From positions 1,256,996 to 1,320,995 of the forward strand of contig ONZJ01000002.1 of NCBI GenBank assembly GCA_900313005.1: a stretch of DNA of 64,000 nucleotides, read 5' to 3'. Under the pieces are notes generated by a model, which ran no database searches, was not told the origin of the DNA, and saw only the letters and a program-made list of their open reading frames with translations. The translations under genes and the position numbers were made by a program. Source of the DNA: Rhodobacteraceae bacterium EL129. Its GTDB lineage: Bacteria > Pseudomonadota > Alphaproteobacteria > Rhodobacterales > Rhodobacteraceae. Numbering within the stretch: position 1 is the stretch's first letter; each line of letters starts with the position of its first letter. Of the stretch, positions 29,037-38,972 are shown one piece after another.

Positions 29037-29555
29037 TCAGGTGCCACGGTAAGGTTCGACATATTGCAGCGCCATGTCCCAGGGGAAGAAAATCCATGTG
29101 TCCTGACTGACTTCAGTGATGAAGGTGTGGACCTGTTCGCGGCCCAAGGGTTTGGCATAGACGGTGGCGACATGAGCGTTGGGCATCAAGGCGCGGACCA
29201 CTTCGAGGGTTTTACCGGTATCCACTAGATCATCCACGATCAGCACGCCTGTGCCGTCGCCGACGATTTCCATGTCGGGGCTCTTGAGGACTTCTGCCTC
29301 GCGCCGCTGATCTGCCTTGCCCCCACCTGAATGGTAGGATTTCACCGAAATGGTATCGACCATGCGGATATCCAGCTCGCGCGCGACGATCATGGCCGGA
29401 GCCATGCCGCCACGGGTGATGGCCACAACCGCACGCCAATCTCCACCGTCCGGGCCTTTGCCGTCCAGCCGCCACGCCAAGGCGCGGGCATCGCGGTGCA
29501 ACTGATCCCAGCTGACGTGAAATCCTTTTTCGTGGGGCAGGCGGGTGTCGGACAT
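29037..29555 (-). CDS. gpt: Xanthine (guanine) phosphoribosyltransferase
   Basis: The 172-residue type I phosphoribosyltransferase has the PRPP-binding motif [18 protein letters not shown] and the Gpt-like start ([21 protein letters not shown]). It salvages xanthine and guanine to nucleotides. Length and segments such as [22 protein letters not shown] fit the Gpt subfamily rather than hypoxanthine enzymes. Confidence 0.93.
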   Translation of the reverse strand: MSDTRLPHEKGFHVSWDQLHRDARALAWRLDGKGPDGGDWRAVVAITRGGMAPAMIVARELDIRMVDTISVKSYHSGGGKADQRREAEVLKSPDMEIVGDGTGVLIVDDLVDTGKTLEVVRALMPNAHVATVYAKPLGREQVHTFITEVSQDTWIFFPWDMALQYVEPYRGT

Positions 29556-29595
29556 CTGAGGCGCTCCTGAATATCGTATCAGGAGGTGTTGTGGC

Positions 29596-30207
29596 TTAGC
29601 TGAGCCCGATTTTCAATCCAAAGCCTGCAATCAATGTGCCAAAGGCGCGGTCAATCCAAGCTTTGGCCCGTGCATAGGCCGCTCGTGGCCCGGCAAGCGA
29701 GAAGAGCCGGGCCACCAGAAGATACCACAGGGTTTCGTTCATGAAGATTAAGCCCAGCAAGGCAGCCCGAGTGATCCAAGGCGTATCTGCCGGGACGAGA
29801 CCCACAAAGACCGCGCCAAAAAACACGGCTGATTTGGGATTGGTGAGGAAGGTCACAAGACCCAGCCGAAAGGCTGCCGATGCGCTGCGCGGCGCGATGT
29901 TATCAAGTCTAGGCAGTGGCGCAGAAGCATGACGCCACATCATGACGGCGATGAATATCAAAAACGCTGCACCCAGAACTTTGAGAGCTACGAACAACTG
30001 CGGGACCAGTTCAAATACCAAAGCCAAGCCAGCCATAGCGGCAGCGGCCCAAATGGCTGCGCCCAATCCAAAACCAATGGCGAGGGCTGCTGCAGCCTTA
30101 AACCCTTCACTGGCGGCCAGTTTGACGCTGACCACAAAAGCCGGGCCGGGGCTGATTGCTGCCATTATGTGAATCAACACCACCGTGAAGAAGGCCGCCG
30201 TTGTCAT
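29596..30207 (-). CDS. LysE/RhtB family exporter (second of tandem pair)
   Basis: A 203-residue membrane protein with the LysE signature ([19 protein letters not shown]) and about six helices. It overlaps the upstream LysE gene by four bases. The two are related and probably arose by duplication; they could work as separate exporters or together. Substrate unknown. Confidence 0.87.
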   Translation of the reverse strand: MTTAAFFTVVLIHIMAAISPGPAFVVSVKLAASEGFKAAAALAIGFGLGAAIWAAAAMAGLALVFELVPQLFVALKVLGAAFLIFIAVMMWRHASAPLPRLDNIAPRSASAAFRLGLVTFLTNPKSAVFFGAVFVGLVPADTPWITRAALLGLIFMNETLWYLLVARLFSLAGPRAAYARAKAWIDRAFGTLIAGFGLKIGLS

Positions 30208-30809
30208 TTGCTGAACAAAAGCCGCAGCCCCAGGGCACCAAGGACCACGGCAGCGATGCGGTCAAACACCGGTTTCAGTCGCAGATACCCATCACGCGCA
30301 GGCCGTGTGGACAGTGCCAGTGCAAACAGCCCGTAGGCCAGCACCTCAACCGCGAAGTGATTGCCGATGATCAGGGCTTTGGATGCCAGGCTCATGTCGC
30401 GCGGAAAAATGACGACCAAAACGGCCGAAGCAAAGAGCATTGATTTGGGGTTGGACAGGTTGACCAAAACGCCTCTGACGAAGGCGCTCTTGTCACTGGC
30501 TTGGGTGTCGGGGTTCAGTGGGGCACGGGCACTGCGCCAGATCATCACGGCCAGATAGATCAAATAGGCAGCGCCAATCAGTTTCAGGGTCAGATAGGCC
30601 CAGGGAAAGAGGCGAAAGATCACATCAAGCCCCGCCAGCGCAAGGCAGGTCCAAGTGGCTGCTGCGAGGGCCAGACCGATGCCGGTCAAAACGCCTGCAC
30701 GCTTTCCTTGGGTGATTGTGGTGCGCAACGCCACCAACATGGCAGGGCCGGGGCTGACAAGCGCGGCCAGAAGCGTGAGGTTAAACGCGATCAGATGGGC
30801 AAGTGTCAT
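30204..30809 (-). CDS. LysE/RhtB family exporter (first of tandem pair)
   Basis: A 201-residue membrane protein with the LysE signature (LLAALVSPGPAMLVALRTTI) and a six-helix layout. Its stop overlaps the start of the next LysE gene by four bases. It is 38 bases downstream of fabI on the same strand. Exported substrate unknown; amino acids or their derivatives are usual for the family. Confidence 0.87.
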   Translation of the reverse strand: MTLAHLIAFNLTLLAALVSPGPAMLVALRTTITQGKRAGVLTGIGLALAAATWTCLALAGLDVIFRLFPWAYLTLKLIGAAYLIYLAVMIWRSARAPLNPDTQASDKSAFVRGVLVNLSNPKSMLFASAVLVVIFPRDMSLASKALIIGNHFAVEVLAYGLFALALSTRPARDGYLRLKPVFDRIAAVVLGALGLRLLFSK

Positions 30810-30847
30810 TGGGACCCCCTCAAGGCGGGATGGAAAACCTGCGTTGC

Positions 30848-31654
30848 CTAACCCTTTTCAATATCGGGCGCGTCGACCGCTTTCATCCCAACCACATGGT
30901 ATCCCGCATCGACGTGCAGGTTTTCACCCGTGACGCCGCTGCCCAGATCGCTGAGCAGATAGAGTGCGGATTTGCCCACATCGTCAATGGTCACATTGCG
31001 GCGCAGGGGTGAGTTGTATTCATTCCACTTCAGGATATAGCGGAAATCGCCGATGCCCGAGGCGGCCAGCGTCTTGATGGGCCCCGCCGAGATGGCATTG
31101 ACGCGGATACCGTCCTTGCCCAGATCCTCGGCCATGTACTTAACAGATGCCTCTAGCGCGGCCTTGGCGACACCCATAACGTTATAATGCGGCATCACTT
31201 GCTCGGCACCGTAGTAGGTGAGCGTCAGCATCGAGCCGCCTTCGTTCATCATCTTCTCGGCGCGCTGGGCGACGGCGGTGAAAGAATAGACCGAGATATC
31301 CATCGTCATCATGAAATTGTCGCGGCTGGTGTCAACGTAGCGGCCACGTAATTCGTTTTTGTCGGAAAAGCCGATGGCATGGACCAGAAAATCAATCTTG
31401 CCCCATTTGGCTTCGATTTCGGCAAAGGCTGCATCAATCGAGGCGGCGTCCCCTACGTCACAATCAATCAGCGTGTCCACGCCCAGCTGTTCGGCCAACG
31501 GGATCACCCGCTTTTTGAACGCATCCCCCATGTAGCTGAACGCCATTTCGGCCCCGGCGTCGGCACAGGCTTTGGCAATGCCCCAGGCAATCGACTTGTC
31601 ATTGGCCAGGCCCATGATCAATCCACGTTTGCCCGCCATCAGAGTGTTCGACAT
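30848..31654 (-). CDS. fabI: Enoyl-[acyl-carrier-protein] reductase (NADH) FabI
   Basis: The 268-residue short-chain dehydrogenase-like enzyme carries the FabI nucleotide loop (GLANDKSIAWGIAKA), and the catalytic Tyr-x6-Lys in YNVMGVAK. It reduces the trans-2 double bond in the last step of the fatty-acid elongation cycle and is the triclosan target. The C-terminal AGYHVVGM is typical. It diverges from pdxH. Confidence 0.96.
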   Translation of the reverse strand: MSNTLMAGKRGLIMGLANDKSIAWGIAKACADAGAEMAFSYMGDAFKKRVIPLAEQLGVDTLIDCDVGDAASIDAAFAEIEAKWGKIDFLVHAIGFSDKNELRGRYVDTSRDNFMMTMDISVYSFTAVAQRAEKMMNEGGSMLTLTYYGAEQVMPHYNVMGVAKAALEASVKYMAEDLGKDGIRVNAISAGPIKTLAASGIGDFRYILKWNEYNSPLRRNVTIDDVGKSALYLLSDLGSGVTGENLHVDAGYHVVGMKAVDAPDIEKG

Positions 31655-31868
31655 TGCGCTGGTCCCCTCGTTATCCGTTCCCCCGATCTGAAGTCGGTTC
31701 TCAAACCTTTAGGGGATAGGTCCGGGTGCATCAAGGGCAAGCCGTGGCTTAGGTCTTTGTACGGGGGACGCGGCATCGCTTGAGTTTATGGCAATATGCT
31801 TTAGCTCTTGCAGCGTGTGGGCCGTTTGGATGCGGTCCTGATCCGAAACGCAGCAGGGAGCCGGGACA

Positions 31869-32474
31869 ATGGCAGAACGCGATGGAATTTTTGCAGGGGA
31901 CACTCCGTTTGAGATCGCCGAACGCTGGCTGACCGAAGCGGAAGGCACAGAAATAAACGATCCCAACGCGATGGCCCTGTCGACGGTTGATGCCTCGGGG
32001 CTGCCCAATGTGCGTATGGTCCTGCTCAAGGGGATCGAGCCGGACGGATTTGTTTTCTACACCAATTACGAATCCACCAAGGGGCGCGAGCTGGAGGCCC
32101 ATCCCAAGGCGGCGATGGTCATGCACTGGAAATCACTGCGCCGTCAGGTGCGGGTTCGGGGCACCGTGACCAAGGTGGAAGGCGCCCAAGCGGACGCCTA
32201 TTTTGCGTCGCGCGCTCTCAAGAGCAGGTTGGGGGCGATTACATCTGATCAATCGCGGCCATTGGAATCACGTGCGGCCTTTTTGACCAAACTGGCCAAA
32301 GTGACGGCAGCAAACGGCATTAATCCGCCGAGACCTGCGCATTGGGCGGGTTTCAAAATCACTCCGGTGGAAATAGAATTCTGGGCGGATGGAGCTTACC
32401 GGCTGCATGATCGCTTTGTCTGGCGGCGTGAAACACCTGAAAATATTTGGGAAATCAGCCGCCTCTATCCGTGA
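31869..32474 (+). CDS. pdxH: Pyridoxine/pyridoxamine 5'-phosphate oxidase
   Basis: The 201-residue FMN enzyme makes pyridoxal phosphate. The family blocks are present: [40 protein letters not shown], the [11 protein letters not shown] stretch, and the C-terminal [10 protein letters not shown]. It starts after a CAGGGAG-type site. Gene order fabI/pdxH/csp is common in Rhodobacteraceae. Confidence 0.95.
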   Translation: MAERDGIFAGDTPFEIAERWLTEAEGTEINDPNAMALSTVDASGLPNVRMVLLKGIEPDGFVFYTNYESTKGRELEAHPKAAMVMHWKSLRRQVRVRGTVTKVEGAQADAYFASRALKSRLGAITSDQSRPLESRAAFLTKLAKVTAANGINPPRPAHWAGFKITPVEIEFWADGAYRLHDRFVWRRETPENIWEISRLYP

Positions 32475-32596
32475 ATTTCACGTAACGTCAAATGCAACCT
32501 GTTGAATGCGAAGTGAAAATAAGGACTTGCACGTAGTGGTTAATGAGAGCAAGACTGTTGCCAGGCCTTAGGGATGGGGCTTTACGGTAGGACGAC

Positions 32597-33130
32597 GTGA
32601 CGCAAACAGATTTATCCACCCGCCGCGTTTTGGGACGCGTGAAATGGTTTGACCCCGTGAAGGGGTTTGGATTCGTGATCTCGGAAGAGGGCGGCCCCGA
32701 CATTTTATTGCATGCAAATGTGCTGCGTAATTTCGGGCAAAGTTCGGTGGCAGATAACGCCAGCGTGGACATCGAAGTGCAGGATACCGAGCGCGGATGT
32801 CAGGCGGTTGAGGTCCATGCCGTTCATCCACCCGAAGATAATATGACAGCGGGTCTGGCTGATTTTGACGATATTGATCCTGAGGTGATCCGGGCGGCCG
32901 TGCTGCAGCCGGCGCGGGTCAAATGGTTCGACAAGGGCAAGGGTTTCGGGTTCGCCAATACCTTCGGATCAGAAGAAGATGTCTTTGTGCACATCGAAGT
33001 GCTGCGGCGTTCGGGTCTTGCTGATCTGCAACCCGGCGAAGCGCTGGCCATTCGCGTTATAGATGGTAAACGTGGGCGCATGGCTACCGAGGTGTGCGGA
33101 TGGGAAAGTGCGGTCAAATCCCCCGACTGA
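32597..33130 (+). CDS. Double cold-shock-domain protein
   Basis: The 177-residue protein contains two cold-shock domains: RVKWFDPVKGFGFVISEEGG (about residues 14-33) and RVKWFDKGKGFGFANTFGSE (about 107-126), each with RNP1 (KGFGF) and RNP2-like (DILLH, DVFVH) motifs. It would bind single-stranded RNA or DNA as an RNA chaperone. Translation appears to start at GTG 32597 after AGGA. Its 3' end overlaps the DUF192 gene. Confidence 0.9.
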   Translation: MTQTDLSTRRVLGRVKWFDPVKGFGFVISEEGGPDILLHANVLRNFGQSSVADNASVDIEVQDTERGCQAVEVHAVHPPEDNMTAGLADFDDIDPEVIRAAVLQPARVKWFDKGKGFGFANTFGSEEDVFVHIEVLRRSGLADLQPGEALAIRVIDGKRGRMATEVCGWESAVKSPD

Positions 33131-33585
33131 CAACGTTACTGATGGCAACATTCTGGGCACTGCCGGGTTGGGCAGGGGCCTGTGTTGACGATAAGGTACT
33201 GTTGCGTGGCGACTGGGGACAGGCGCGGTTTTCGGTAGAGGTCGCGGACGATCACGCTGAACGCGCTCAGGGTCTGATGAACGTCGAGACCATGCCGCTC
33301 GCCTCGGGGATGCTGTTTGTCTATCCATTTCCACGCGAGGTGGGGTTTTGGATGAAAAACACGTTGATCCCGCTGGACATGATTTTTCTGGATGAGACGG
33401 GCACCGTTGTGAAAGTGCACGAAAACGCGGTGCCGCACGATGTGAACCCGATTATGAGCGAGCATGACACGCTTGTGGTGCTTGAGATCAATGGCGGGCT
33501 TTCCAGTCAGATGGGCATTGTGGCGGGGTCACAGATGCAGCACCCGGCGTTTGAACCCGCGACCGCAGCCTGGCCCTGCGACTGA
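33100..33585 (+). CDS. Exported DUF192 protein
   Basis: The 161-residue protein has a Sec-type signal peptide (hydrophobic TTLLMATFWALPGWAGA) and a DUF192 domain (HAERAQGLMNVETMPLASGM, GFWMKNTLIPLDMIFLDE). The domain's function is unknown. I prefer ATG 33100, with GAGG seven bases before it, over GTG 33094. The start lies inside the end of the cold-shock gene, a 31-base overlap that suggests coupling. Confidence 0.85.
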   Translation: MGKCGQIPRLTTLLMATFWALPGWAGACVDDKVLLRGDWGQARFSVEVADDHAERAQGLMNVETMPLASGMLFVYPFPREVGFWMKNTLIPLDMIFLDETGTVVKVHENAVPHDVNPIMSEHDTLVVLEINGGLSSQMGIVAGSQMQHPAFEPATAAWPCD

Positions 33586-33682
33586 GATCAGGTGATCCGG
33601 CACCCAAATGGGAAAAGCTGACATCATCGTCTCTTTTGGGCTTTTCAAATTTGTTTTTCGAGGCTAGGAGAGGCGCACGGTT

Positions 33683-33759
<77 letters not shown>

Positions 33760-33904
33760 TTTTCTCCTTCTCCTGTATCATTCACGGCTTGGCGCAGCAT
33801 AGACCGCGCGGGCCGTTGGTGATTTTCACATATCTGATCTTCGGAAGTATTCCCGCACATCGTCGGCGTTTGACGGCCATATCCGAATCTCAGAGGGGGG
33901 AGGC

Positions 33905-34021
33905 ATGAATCTTCGGTCTTCGTTTGGCTCAGAAAATGACCCAGAATTTGTGCTTGATGGTGATCTGAACACCACATTGAGTATGTCAGCTGTCACTTCT
34001 GCAAATTTTTTTCTGAGTTAA
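33905..34021 (+). CDS. Possible 38-residue ORF
   Basis: An ATG with GAGG eight bases upstream opens 38 codons (beginning MNLRSSFGSENDPEFVLDGD) and ends at TAA. I recognise no family. It could be a small protein, a gene remnant, or chance; it lies between tRNA-Pro and the nrdJ control region. Confidence 0.2.
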   Translation: MNLRSSFGSENDPEFVLDGDLNTTLSMSAVTSANFFLS

Positions 34022-34277
34022 CCTTTATTAATGAATTTCCATGTTTCGCGAAGCGTCGCGTACGAGGGAAAGATCAGGTGAAGCGGGAAGTCCACAAGCT
34101 AACTCAGCCGAAAGTAAAGGGTTTCACGAATTGCCCACAGGCAGTGGCTTTTCGCGGGTTTCGCCGGAGCCGCGGGCAAATGAATCACGCGGATGTGAAC
34201 GCGAAAGCAGATACGCCATTCGTCAATAACAAATTCCTAAATAATTTCTAAAAAATCCGTTGACCGATTGGGGGGCA

Positions 34278-34324
34278 ATACGTCAGGTTGTGGAAATCGA
34301 CCAACAAGCCACAACATATAGTAG
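34278..34324. promoter_or_regulatory. Candidate NrdR box pair upstream of nrdJ
   Basis: CCACAACATATAGTAG at 34309-34324 agrees with the NrdR consensus aCAcwAtATaTwGtgt at 12 of 16 positions, including the central core. A weaker match (ATACGTCAGGTTGTGG, 9 of 16) starts exactly 31 bases earlier at 34278, the spacing typical of paired NrdR boxes. NrdR represses ribonucleotide reductase genes when dATP is high, which fits the gene downstream. Confidence 0.5.
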
Positions 34325-34519
34325 CGGGTCGAAGGCAGGGGACACACCCTTCTAAACATACAGTCCCGGGCATACCGGGATCGGGTCCATGAGGGCTCGC
34401 TTTTCTCCGCGTCAGCATGTCTGCCGCGACCGAAGAGGTGTGGTCTGCTGCCAAGACCGAACCAGGCCCGCGTGTGTGGGTCCTTTTGACAACCAGCTGG
34501 GATTTAGGGGCAGCTTACG

Positions 34520-37500
34520 ATGAAGATCCAAAGAAAATTTACCAAGGCAGGCCAGGACGCATACAAAGAACTGGATTTCATCACCACCAGTTCGGAAATT
34601 CGCAACCCTGATGGAACGACAGTGTTCAGTCTGGACAACGTCGAAGTGCCCTCCAGCTGGAGCCAGGTGGCCTCGGACGTCATCGCACAGAAATATTTCC
34701 GCAAAGCGGGTGTCCCCCAGAAACTGAAGAAGGTCAAAGAAGACGGTGTGCCAGAATTCCTGTGGCGGTCCGCGCCTGACGGGGATGATGTTGAGACCGG
34801 CGGCGAAACCTCGGCCAAGCAGGTGTTTGACCGTCTGGCAGGGGCCTGGTGCTACTGGGGCTGGAAAGGTGGATACTTCACCAACGAACAGGACGCGCAG
34901 GCTTACTTCGACGAAATGCGCTTTATGCTGGCCGCACAGATGGCTGCCCCGAACAGCCCGCAGTGGTTCAACACGGGCCTGCACTGGGCCTACGGTATCG
35001 ACGGACCCGGCCAAGGTCACCACTATGTGGACTACAAAACCGGCGAGCTGACCAAATCCACATCCGCCTACGAACACCCCCAGCCACACGCCTGCTTCAT
35101 CCAGTCGGTAAAGGACGATCTGGTGGGCGACGGTGGGATCATGGACCTCTGGGTTCGCGAGGCACGACTGTTTAAATACGGCTCTGGCACTGGCACGAAC
35201 TTCTCCTCCCTGCGGGCCGCCAACGAGCCGCTGTCGGGCGGGGGCAAGTCCTCTGGCCTGATGGGCTTCCTGAAAATCGGGGACCGGGCTGCCGGTGCGA
35301 TCAAGTCAGGCGGCACCACACGTCGCGCGGCCAAGATGGTTATTTGTGATGCAGACCACCCTGATATTCAGGAGTTCATCAACTGGAAGGTAAAAGAAGA
35401 GCAGAAAGTGGCGTCGATCGTCGCGGGCTCGAAAATGCACGAAGAGAAGCTGAATGAAATCTTCGGTGCGATCCGGGCCTGGGATGGCAGCTCGGAGGAT
35501 TCAGTTGATCCCAAGAAAAACGCCCAGCTGAAAGACGCCATTCGCGGCGCGAAGAAAACGCAGATCCCCGAGACATACGTCAAGCGCGTGCTGGATTATG
35601 CGCGGCAGGGCTATGACAGCATTGAATTCCCGACCTATGACACCGATTGGGATAGCGAAGCCTACGCATCTGTGTCAGGCCAGAACTCGAACAACTCGAT
35701 CCGGGTCACAGATGCCTTCCTGAAAGCGGTTGAAAATGACGACGATTGGGCGCTGATCAACCGCACTGATGGATCGGTTTCCAAAACCATCAAAGCCCGC
35801 GACCTGTGGGAAGATGTGGGGCACGCCGCTTGGGCCTGTGCCGATCCCGGCATTCAGTACCACGACACGGTGAATGCCTGGCACACATGCCCCGAAGACG
35901 GTGAGATTCGCGGCTCAAACCCTTGTTCCGAATACATGTTCCTGGATGACACGGCCTGTAACCTGGCGTCGATGAACCTGCTGCAGTTCTACAAGGATGA
36001 TGCCTTTGATGCCGAGGCCTACATGCATGCCTCGCGTCTGTGGACCATCACGTTGGAAATCTCGGTGATGATGGCGCAGTTCCCTTCCAAAGAAATTGCC
36101 CAACTGTCTTATGAGTTCCGTACGCTGGGTCTGGGCTATGCCAACATTGGCGGCCTGTTGATGAACATGGGCTATGGCTATGACAGCCCCGAGGGCCGCG
36201 CGCTCTGTGGTGCGCTGACCGCGATCATGACGGGGGTGAGCTATGCCACATCCGCCGAGATGGCCAAAGAGCTGGGTCCCTTCGCAGGCTACGAGCGCAA
36301 CAAGGACCACATGCTGCGGGTCATGCGCAATCACCGCAACGCGGCCTACGGCGCGACAGAGGGCTATGAAGATCTGGCTGTCAAACCTGTACCGCTGGAT
36401 CTGACCAACTGCCCCGACAGCCGTCTGGTTGATCTGGCGATGGCCAGCTGGGACGAGGCGCTGAAGCTGGGTGAAAAGCATGGCTACCGCAATGCGCAAT
36501 CCACAGTGATCGCGCCCACCGGTACCATCGGTCTGGTGATGGATTGTGATACCACCGGGATCGAGCCTGACTTTGCGCTGGTGAAGTTCAAAAAGCTCGC
36601 GGGTGGTGGCTACTTCAAGATCATCAACCAATCGGTGCCTGCAGCCTTGGCGAAACTGGGCTACGGATCGGCGCAAATCGAGGAAATCGTGGGATATGCC
36701 GTGGGCCACGGCACCATCGGCAACGCGCCGGGGGTAAACCATACCTCGCTGACAGGTCACGGCTTTGGCGCCAATGAGCTGGCCAAGGTGGATGCGGCAC
36801 TGGGATCAGCCTTCGACATCCGGTTCGTGTTCAACCAGTGGACGCTGGGCGAAGAGTTCTGCACCAATGTTCTGGGTATCCCGGCGGCCAAGCTGAATGA
36901 CCCAACGTTCGATCTGCTGGCACATCTGGGTTACTCAAAGGCCGATATCGAGGCTGCAAACGATCACGTCTGCGGGACAATGACGCTGGAGGGTGCACCG
37001 CACCTGAAAGAAGAGCACCTGAACATCTTTGACTGCGCCAATCCTTGCGGCAAGAAGGGCAAGCGCTTCCTGTCCACGGATGCCCATATCTACATGATGG
37101 CGGCGGCACAGTCGTTCATCTCGGGTGCGATTTCCAAGACCATCAACATGCCCAATGACGCGACCATCGAGGACTGTCAGAAGGCCTATGAGCTGAGCTG
37201 GTCCCTGGGCGTTAAAGCCAACGCGCTGTACCGCGATGGGTCCAAACTGTCACAACCACTGGCCGCGGCCTTGGTTGAGGATGATGACGAGGCCGCAGAT
37301 ATTCTGGAAAGCGGCAGCAACCAGGAAAAAGCTGCCGTGTTGGCCGAGAAGATCGTCGAGAAGGTGATCATCAAGGAAATCGTTAAATCCCACCGTGAGA
37401 AAATGCCGGAACGTCGCAAGGGCTATACCCAAAAGGCGGTCGTGGGCGGACACAAAGTGTACCTGCGGACAGGCGAATACACCGACGGCTCGCTTGGTGA

Positions 37501-38203
37501 GATTTTCATCGACATGCACAAAGAAGGTGCTGGCTTCCGCGCCATGATGAACAACTTTGCTATCGCAGTGTCGGTTGGCCTGCAATACGGCGTGCCGCTG
37601 GAAGAGTTCGTCGATGCCTTCACCTTCACCAAGTTTGAGCCTGCGGGCATGGTGCAGGGCAACGACAGCATCAAGAACGCCACTTCGATCCTTGACTATA
37701 TCTTCCGCGAATTGGCTGTGTCCTACCTTGACCGCACCGATTTGGCCCATGTGAAACCCGAAGGCGCTGCGTTTGATGATCTGGGCCGCGGCGAGGAAGA
37801 GGGTGTCAGCAACATCTCGGAAATGTCCGATGTCGCCGCCAACCGCTCGCTTGAGGTGCTAAAACAGATCAGCTCGACGGGCTATCTGCGCAAACGTCTG
37901 CCTCAGGAACTGGTGGTGCTGAACGGTGGTCAATCCTTGGGCGGTCTGGCGCTGGACAGCGCGGATCCGGTGGCGGCTTTGGAAACTCTGGTGCCCGAGG
38001 TGACTGCCACGGGAACAGGCACCGCGTCGATGACTTCGACCACAGCCGTGGCCAGTGGCAACGTCGCCATGGATGCGCGCACCAAGGCCAAGATGCAGGG
38101 CTATGAAGGCGAGGCCTGCGGCGATTGCGGCAACTACACGCTGGTGCGCAACGGCACCTGCATGAAGTGCAACACCTGCGGCGCCACCTCGGGCTGTAGC
38201 TGA
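34520..38203 (+). CDS. nrdJ: Vitamin B12-dependent ribonucleotide reductase (class II)
   Basis: The 1227-residue single-chain reductase makes deoxyribonucleotides using adenosylcobalamin as radical source, so it needs no oxygen. It has the class II core: the [20 protein letters not shown] catalytic Cys region, the [20 protein letters not shown] loop, and a C-terminal Cys-rich tail ([12 protein letters not shown] then [14 protein letters not shown]) that acts in re-reduction of the active site. The length matches Rhodobacteraceae NrdJ; no intein is seen. The start [15 protein letters not shown] is family-typical. Confidence 0.97.
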   Translation: MKIQRKFTKAGQDAYKELDFITTSSEIRNPDGTTVFSLDNVEVPSSWSQVASDVIAQKYFRKAGVPQKLKKVKEDGVPEFLWRSAPDGDDVETGGETSAKQVFDRLAGAWCYWGWKGGYFTNEQDAQAYFDEMRFMLAAQMAAPNSPQWFNTGLHWAYGIDGPGQGHHYVDYKTGELTKSTSAYEHPQPHACFIQSVKDDLVGDGGIMDLWVREARLFKYGSGTGTNFSSLRAANEPLSGGGKSSGLMGFLKIGDRAAGAIKSGGTTRRAAKMVICDADHPDIQEFINWKVKEEQKVASIVAGSKMHEEKLNEIFGAIRAWDGSSEDSVDPKKNAQLKDAIRGAKKTQIPETYVKRVLDYARQGYDSIEFPTYDTDWDSEAYASVSGQNSNNSIRVTDAFLKAVENDDDWALINRTDGSVSKTIKARDLWEDVGHAAWACADPGIQYHDTVNAWHTCPEDGEIRGSNPCSEYMFLDDTACNLASMNLLQFYKDDAFDAEAYMHASRLWTITLEISVMMAQFPSKEIAQLSYEFRTLGLGYANIGGLLMNMGYGYDSPEGRALCGALTAIMTGVSYATSAEMAKELGPFAGYERNKDHMLRVMRNHRNAAYGATEGYEDLAVKPVPLDLTNCPDSRLVDLAMASWDEALKLGEKHGYRNAQSTVIAPTGTIGLVMDCDTTGIEPDFALVKFKKLAGGGYFKIINQSVPAALAKLGYGSAQIEEIVGYAVGHGTIGNAPGVNHTSLTGHGFGANELAKVDAALGSAFDIRFVFNQWTLGEEFCTNVLGIPAAKLNDPTFDLLAHLGYSKADIEAANDHVCGTMTLEGAPHLKEEHLNIFDCANPCGKKGKRFLSTDAHIYMMAAAQSFISGAISKTINMPNDATIEDCQKAYELSWSLGVKANALYRDGSKLSQPLAAALVEDDDEAADILESGSNQEKAAVLAEKIVEKVIIKEIVKSHREKMPERRKGYTQKAVVGGHKVYLRTGEYTDGSLGEIFIDMHKEGAGFRAMMNNFAIAVSVGLQYGVPLEEFVDAFTFTKFEPAGMVQGNDSIKNATSILDYIFRELAVSYLDRTDLAHVKPEGAAFDDLGRGEEEGVSNISEMSDVAANRSLEVLKQISSTGYLRKRLPQELVVLNGGQSLGGLALDSADPVAALETLVPEVTATGTGTASMTSTTAVASGNVAMDARTKAKMQGYEGEACGDCGNYTLVRNGTCMKCNTCGATSGCS

Positions 38204-38229
38204 GGCTTGGACCACAGGAGGGACACGCC

Positions 38230-38505
38230 ATGGCAAAGATGATCTATCGGGCCACGATCGAGTGCGACGGGGTGACAAGCGAGCCTCTTGAGATCGAGGT
38301 GGAAGTGCTGGGCACATATGGGAAAGGCCGTCTGGCCGTTCCGCCGGGGTTGGCCGGGGTGGTGATGAATGCCTCCACCCATGCCACGGTGCGCACCGAG
38401 GACGGCGAGGAGTTCAAAATCCTCTTCAGCCGGGTGCTGTTCCCGGAATGTGTGGCCGAGTTTGAAACCTCGGGCGCTGTGCCACAAGGTCGAAAGATCG
38501 CCTGA
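38230..38505 (+). CDS. Conserved small protein following nrdJ
   Basis: A 91-residue protein starting 27 bases after the nrdJ stop behind an AGGAGGG site. The sequence reads as a small beta-rich domain (MIYRATIECDGVTSEPLEIE, then VEVLGTYGKGRLAVPPGLAG) with two cysteines. I recognise no named family. Position and good ribosome-binding site suggest it is made with NrdJ; an accessory or unrelated role are both possible. Confidence 0.65.
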   Translation: MAKMIYRATIECDGVTSEPLEIEVEVLGTYGKGRLAVPPGLAGVVMNASTHATVRTEDGEEFKILFSRVLFPECVAEFETSGAVPQGRKIA

Positions 38506-38764
38506 CAGGACAGGCGTAGAACATCACGCTTCCCCGGGTGGGGGCGTGTAGGGGGACAACGGGCTGGGTTCCACCAATTGACGGCCCGCCCCCGACGAAG
38601 ATTTCTCCTGTGCCAGAGGCGCGGAGATGAGGGACGAGGTGGGGGCGGACGTGGTCCTTGCCCATCTTGACACGGGGCGGGTGCGCTCGCCCCTAACGAC
38701 GTTCAGGCCGCAGGCAAAAACCGGGCGGTATCAAATAAGTGAGCCTGAACGGCGAAACTTGATC

Positions 38765-38794
38765 GGGGGGTTCTTTAGAATCCCCCGCTTTTCT
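38765..38794 (+). terminator. Intrinsic terminator of the nrdJ unit
   Basis: GGGGGGTTC (38765-38773) pairs with GAATCCCCC (38778-38786) with one G-U pair around the loop TTTA, followed by GCTTTTCT. The stem and T-rich tail fit Rho-independent termination on the + strand. Confidence 0.7.
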
Positions 38795-38806
38795 TGGATT
38801 TGGGCT

Positions 38807-38829
38807 TCGAATGGCTTTCGGCCATTCGA
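38807..38829. repeat. Strong hairpin next to the nrdJ terminator
   Basis: TCGAATGGC (38807-38815), loop TTTCG, and GCCATTCGA (38821-38829) form a perfect nine-base-pair stem. It has no T-run, so it is more likely a palindromic element or RNA-stabilising structure than a terminator. Confidence 0.55.
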
Positions 38830-38972
38830 CCAATGCGAGGGTTGAGCCTCTCGAGATCCCTGAAGTATTTCAGAGAGAAAAATAGGGGCTGATCCGTCAG
38901 CGCATTTCACTCCGGTGGCGTGGCTTGAGTATTTTGGTTGCGACGGATGTGAAGCTCGGGCAAACCGGGGCC

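Larger units (their letters stand above)
33760..34519. other. 760-bp leader/intergenic region before nrdJ
   Basis: The region holds a possible 38-codon ORF (33905-34021), a candidate NrdR box pair (34278-34324), and a GC hairpin (CCCGG-GCATA-CCGGG) near 34364-34379. The part from 33950 to 34280 is A+T-richer than the window. I looked for a cobalamin riboswitch consensus because the next gene is B12-dependent, but did not find one. Confidence 0.5.
38506..38972. other. 467-bp gap after the nrdJ unit
   Basis: The gap contains an intrinsic terminator (38765-38794) and a second strong hairpin (38807-38829). The stretch 38506-38760 is G+C-rich, with short frames on both strands lacking convincing ribosome-binding sites. 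I recognise no gene in it. Confidence 0.5.

Noticed and set aside
34325-34519. Cobalamin riboswitch in the nrdJ leader
   Set aside because: Expected from the B12-dependent enzyme, but the conserved B12-box and GCCACTG-type elements are not visible.
38627-38845. 72-codon frame after the nrdJ unit
   Set aside because: It runs through the intrinsic terminator and hairpin, has a poor ribosome-binding site and no recognisable domain.
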